A model generated the notes under the pieces. That model saw only the letters and a program-made list of their open reading frames with translations, had not been told where the DNA came from and did not search any database. This document shows positions 57,518-60,000 of a stretch of DNA of 60,000 nucleotides, piece by piece; positions within the stretch are counted from its first letter, which is position 1; every line of letters begins with the position of its first letter. The stretch lies in NCBI RefSeq assembly GCF_032854445.1, contig NC_088295.1:53675249-53735248 (forward strand). The letters are read 5' to 3'. The position numbers and the translations under genes were made by a program. The stretch comes from Liolophura sinensis (lineage: Eukaryota > Mollusca > Polyplacophora > Chitonida > Chitonidae).

Positions 57518-58262
57518 AAGTAATAATAATAATAATATCTTTATTTTTTGAAGGTAACTCAGTCAATTTGTACAAAACTGTTCTTCCCCAAGGCCTTCAC
57601 AAATAAAAACAAAACAGTGCACAGAAACAATTATAGAGTGACAAAGGATAAATGTGTCTACTGCCCCACAAATGTCCCAACCAGCAAGTGAGACTGGATA
57701 GTGGGAGATTACCGACTCCATTACCGACTCCTTCCCGCCCTGCCTGATGGCTAAAACTCCTTACACGCATGTACAAAGCACAAACCAAGTGAGTGGGAGA
57801 TGGCCTCATTCCCATCCCCTGTTTGGTTTGAACGATGCAAGAGTGTCATGGGGATTTGGCCTTAATAAACAATAATGATAAAGATCTTCAATACTAATAA
57901 TAACAGCACAGACTTCAAATAAGTTATTCAAAAAAAAAAAAAAAAAAAAACCCAAAAAATTGGATCATTATTCGATCATAAGCATTGATCTACATGAATG
58001 GTAAGATTTTAGAATTTTCCTTATAAAGGACTGAATAGAGCCACGCTTTTATTTCAGATGGTACAGAATTCCATAGCACTACACTCAGCACTGAGAAACC
58101 ATTTTGGAGACAACTTGTTCTGAATTTAGGAATCTACATATTGTAGCTTGTTGAATGCAGTGCAGTAGTGTGAACATATTTGTTGGGCAAAACCAATTCT
58201 TTTAGATGACTTGGGGCTGCGATATTGATGACTTTATAGAAGAGGCAAAGAACTCACTAAAA
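57518..58262. repeat. Unclassified old interspersed repeat, possibly a LINE 3' end in reverse
   Basis: Begins with (ATA)n and tctttattttttgaaggtaa, as a reversed TTATTA-type LINE tail would. It continues with cagaattccatagcacta and ggggctgcgatattgatg, phrases that recall dispersed repeats in marine invertebrates. No clear protein frame. Class uncertain. Confidence 0.3.
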
Positions 58263-58264
58263 GT

Positions 58265-59135
58265 ACTTGCATACAATGACAGCCTACAGCTATTGCTGAC
58301 AGTTGCAGGGGAAGGCAATGCTTTTGTTTGCAGAAATCGCTAGAGGAACATTTTTTTCTAGAAATCGACACATTGCATGTGTCTGGTTTAATTTAGCATT
58401 ATAACATTACATGTTTCTAACTATTTTAACAACAGGTCAGATACCTGTCCAATTTCCTTCCAAACCAATCTTTCTTGTCGTTAAGTTTTACTGTCAGATT
58501 ATTCATATCATCATCAAGTCAACCACCAGATTTGAATGAGGTTACTGGACACATGATGAGACTGTTTGTTAGGGGTCCACACTAGTATCCTAACGGGACA
58601 CCTCTTGATATCGTTTGGATTCTTAGGCTTCCAAGCCTCGTTTGGAGACTAATGTTCTCTCTCAGATTATTTTTCTTTTCTCTGACAACTGTTTTTTTCT
58701 CGTTTTGCGAAAAAAACTGCATGTCACACCTGTTAACCTTCTACACATGTTCATTACAAAGTCGCTTGGGCTAACTACTGGACCCACCTGTGACCAACTT
58801 TTCGGCCATATTGGAGCAGGCTGGAGATCTAAAAAAAAAAATTTCCTCCAGAACTGTTCATTCGATTGCATTAAAAATTGACATGCATGTACAAGACTAT
58901 TGGTTGTATCAGGATAGAAAATTTTATGCAAATCGGTGAAGAAATGTGGAAGCTGGCTATTGGTCATTTTATTCATGTGATGACCTGTGGATGAATTTTG
59001 AAAAAACGAGATAGCAATTAGCTGTAGTGCGGCCTGCTGACTACAACCGTGGTTTTAGTTTTTTCCTACAATGTATAGTTTTTCTTTAAATTGCAATTAT
59101 AACTCATTTCTGTGTCAATTTTCAAATGTCATTTG
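58265..59135. other. Gene-free stretch
   Basis: No coding exon or known repeat recognised. Confidence 0.35.
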
Positions 59136-59139
59136 ACAG

Positions 59140-59260
59140 GACTCAGTAATAGCTATGAAACTTATTTAAATGTGGACACTATGGCTCATTTGTGTGAGAT
59201 TGTGATTCTGGGTATTGCTGAAATAGTTTTTGTTGGAAATAGAGATGTGCTTTCCACAAG
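59140..59260 (+). CDS. Weak exon candidate, unidentified
   Basis: A 121 bp open stretch between an acceptor (tcatttgacag) and a donor (ACAAG|GTACAT). It would encode LSNSYETYLNVDTMAHLCEI and continue VILGIAEIVFVGNRDVLST. Residue use looks protein-like and the second half is hydrophobic. No family recognised and no adjoining exon in the window. Confidence 0.2.
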
Positions 59261-60000
59261 GTACATACAGTTCACTTGTTTGGAGAGTTTATTGTCTAAT
59301 ATGGATTACGTCTATTTTTTTGCTCGTATTAGACAAACCTGGGGTCCTTTCTTAAGAGACCTAGTAAATTTGAACGATCTGAAGTGGAGAAAGTGGTAAA
59401 TTTTAGAAATTGGAAGCTAAAAGCTGTGTGTACAGACCTCTTGGAAGCCGTATAACTGCATGCTGTTCTAATTATTATTATTCTTAGTCAACTCATAAAA
59501 TTGCAATATCTTGAAAACTGGTTAAGGTAGAAAAACCAAATCAGGAACATATGAAGCAACTTTTGACTTTTTTTTTTTGCTGTTTTACCAGTCACATGTT
59601 GTTTTGAATTTTATTGATGAGCTGAAAAAATCTTGTTCTACAAAACGGCTAAACCTACTGAGATAAACATTTCATTTTCAGTTTTTAGGTGAATCGCGCT
59701 ACCTAGACTGTAAAAAGCTTTTAGTTTGGTTTGCAAAAAAGGCCAAAACTGACCAATGAACTTGGCTGAAAAATAGGTCAATTTTTTAAACTGCTTAAAA
59801 TCATTAAAACAAACACACTATCTGATGATGTGACAATTACAAATCTGCAAGAATTATTTTTGTGCTTTGCTTTGTTTTCATGTTATGACCAAAAAAACCC
59901 CAAAAATTTGACAAAACTGTCCCATGTAATTAACACGGGAATTTCGTGCTAAACTGCATGAAACCATGACCTGCAGTTTACCCTGGGAACTGGCATCAGC

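Noticed and set aside
58642-58976. Overlapping open frames of 79 and 104 residues
   Set aside because: No splice context, domain or composition that suggests coding; likely chance frames.

Overview
The window is nuclear DNA of a metazoan, most likely a marine lophotrochozoan and probably a mollusc (inference). Genes are split by introns of hundreds to thousands of bases with GT-AG borders. The background is AT-rich with many ACATGTA-type words. One tRNA-derived SINE with a (AAAT)n tail recurs about a dozen times, at least five copies with clear target-site duplications. A further sequence near 17.9 kb resembles a repeat I associate with bivalve and gastropod genomes.

Layout. 1-2787 (+): last four exons of a cytochrome P450. 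3.5-5.3 kb: SINE copies. 5.7-20.9 kb: a mosaic bounded by inverted copies of a ~215 bp sequence rich in CRE (TGACGTCA) and CCAAT boxes. Inside it are broken C2H2 zinc-finger coding pieces, the first and last exons of tubulin-binding cofactor A (TBCA) with the middle exons missing, an intron-containing A1CF/RBM46/RBM47-family pseudogene lying between those two TBCA exons, inverted copies of that pseudogene's 3' end, and on the minus strand an ORF with a PC4-like (transcription coactivator p15) domain reading away from the right-hand CRE/CCAAT module. 21.8-23.7 kb: an inverted repeat around the decayed RNase H and C-terminal end of a non-LTR retrotransposon.

24,351-42,835 (+): a gene I can reconstruct exon by exon as ERMARD (DUF4209, HEPN-type predicted RNase of the ER membrane), 18 coding exons with compatible phases and about 709 residues. 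The gene is loaded with SINEs and minisatellites. Several arrays begin at, and appear to be copies of, its own splice junctions: a ~30 bp array copies the 5' splice site of exon 8, and an array of about 30 units of 84 bp leads into exon 16. 42.9-49 kb: further minisatellites (21, ~31 and 37 bp units), a 130 bp MITE and a SINE of another family. 49,612-49,811 is an assembly gap of N. From 49.8 to 60 kb I see mostly non-coding DNA with one young SINE, simple repeats, one unclassified old repeat and one weak exon candidate.

The P450 and ERMARD look like ordinary host genes with no functional link visible. The two points most worth attention are the 15 kb inverted-repeat-bounded mosaic of gene pieces and the splice-junction-derived tandem arrays in ERMARD.
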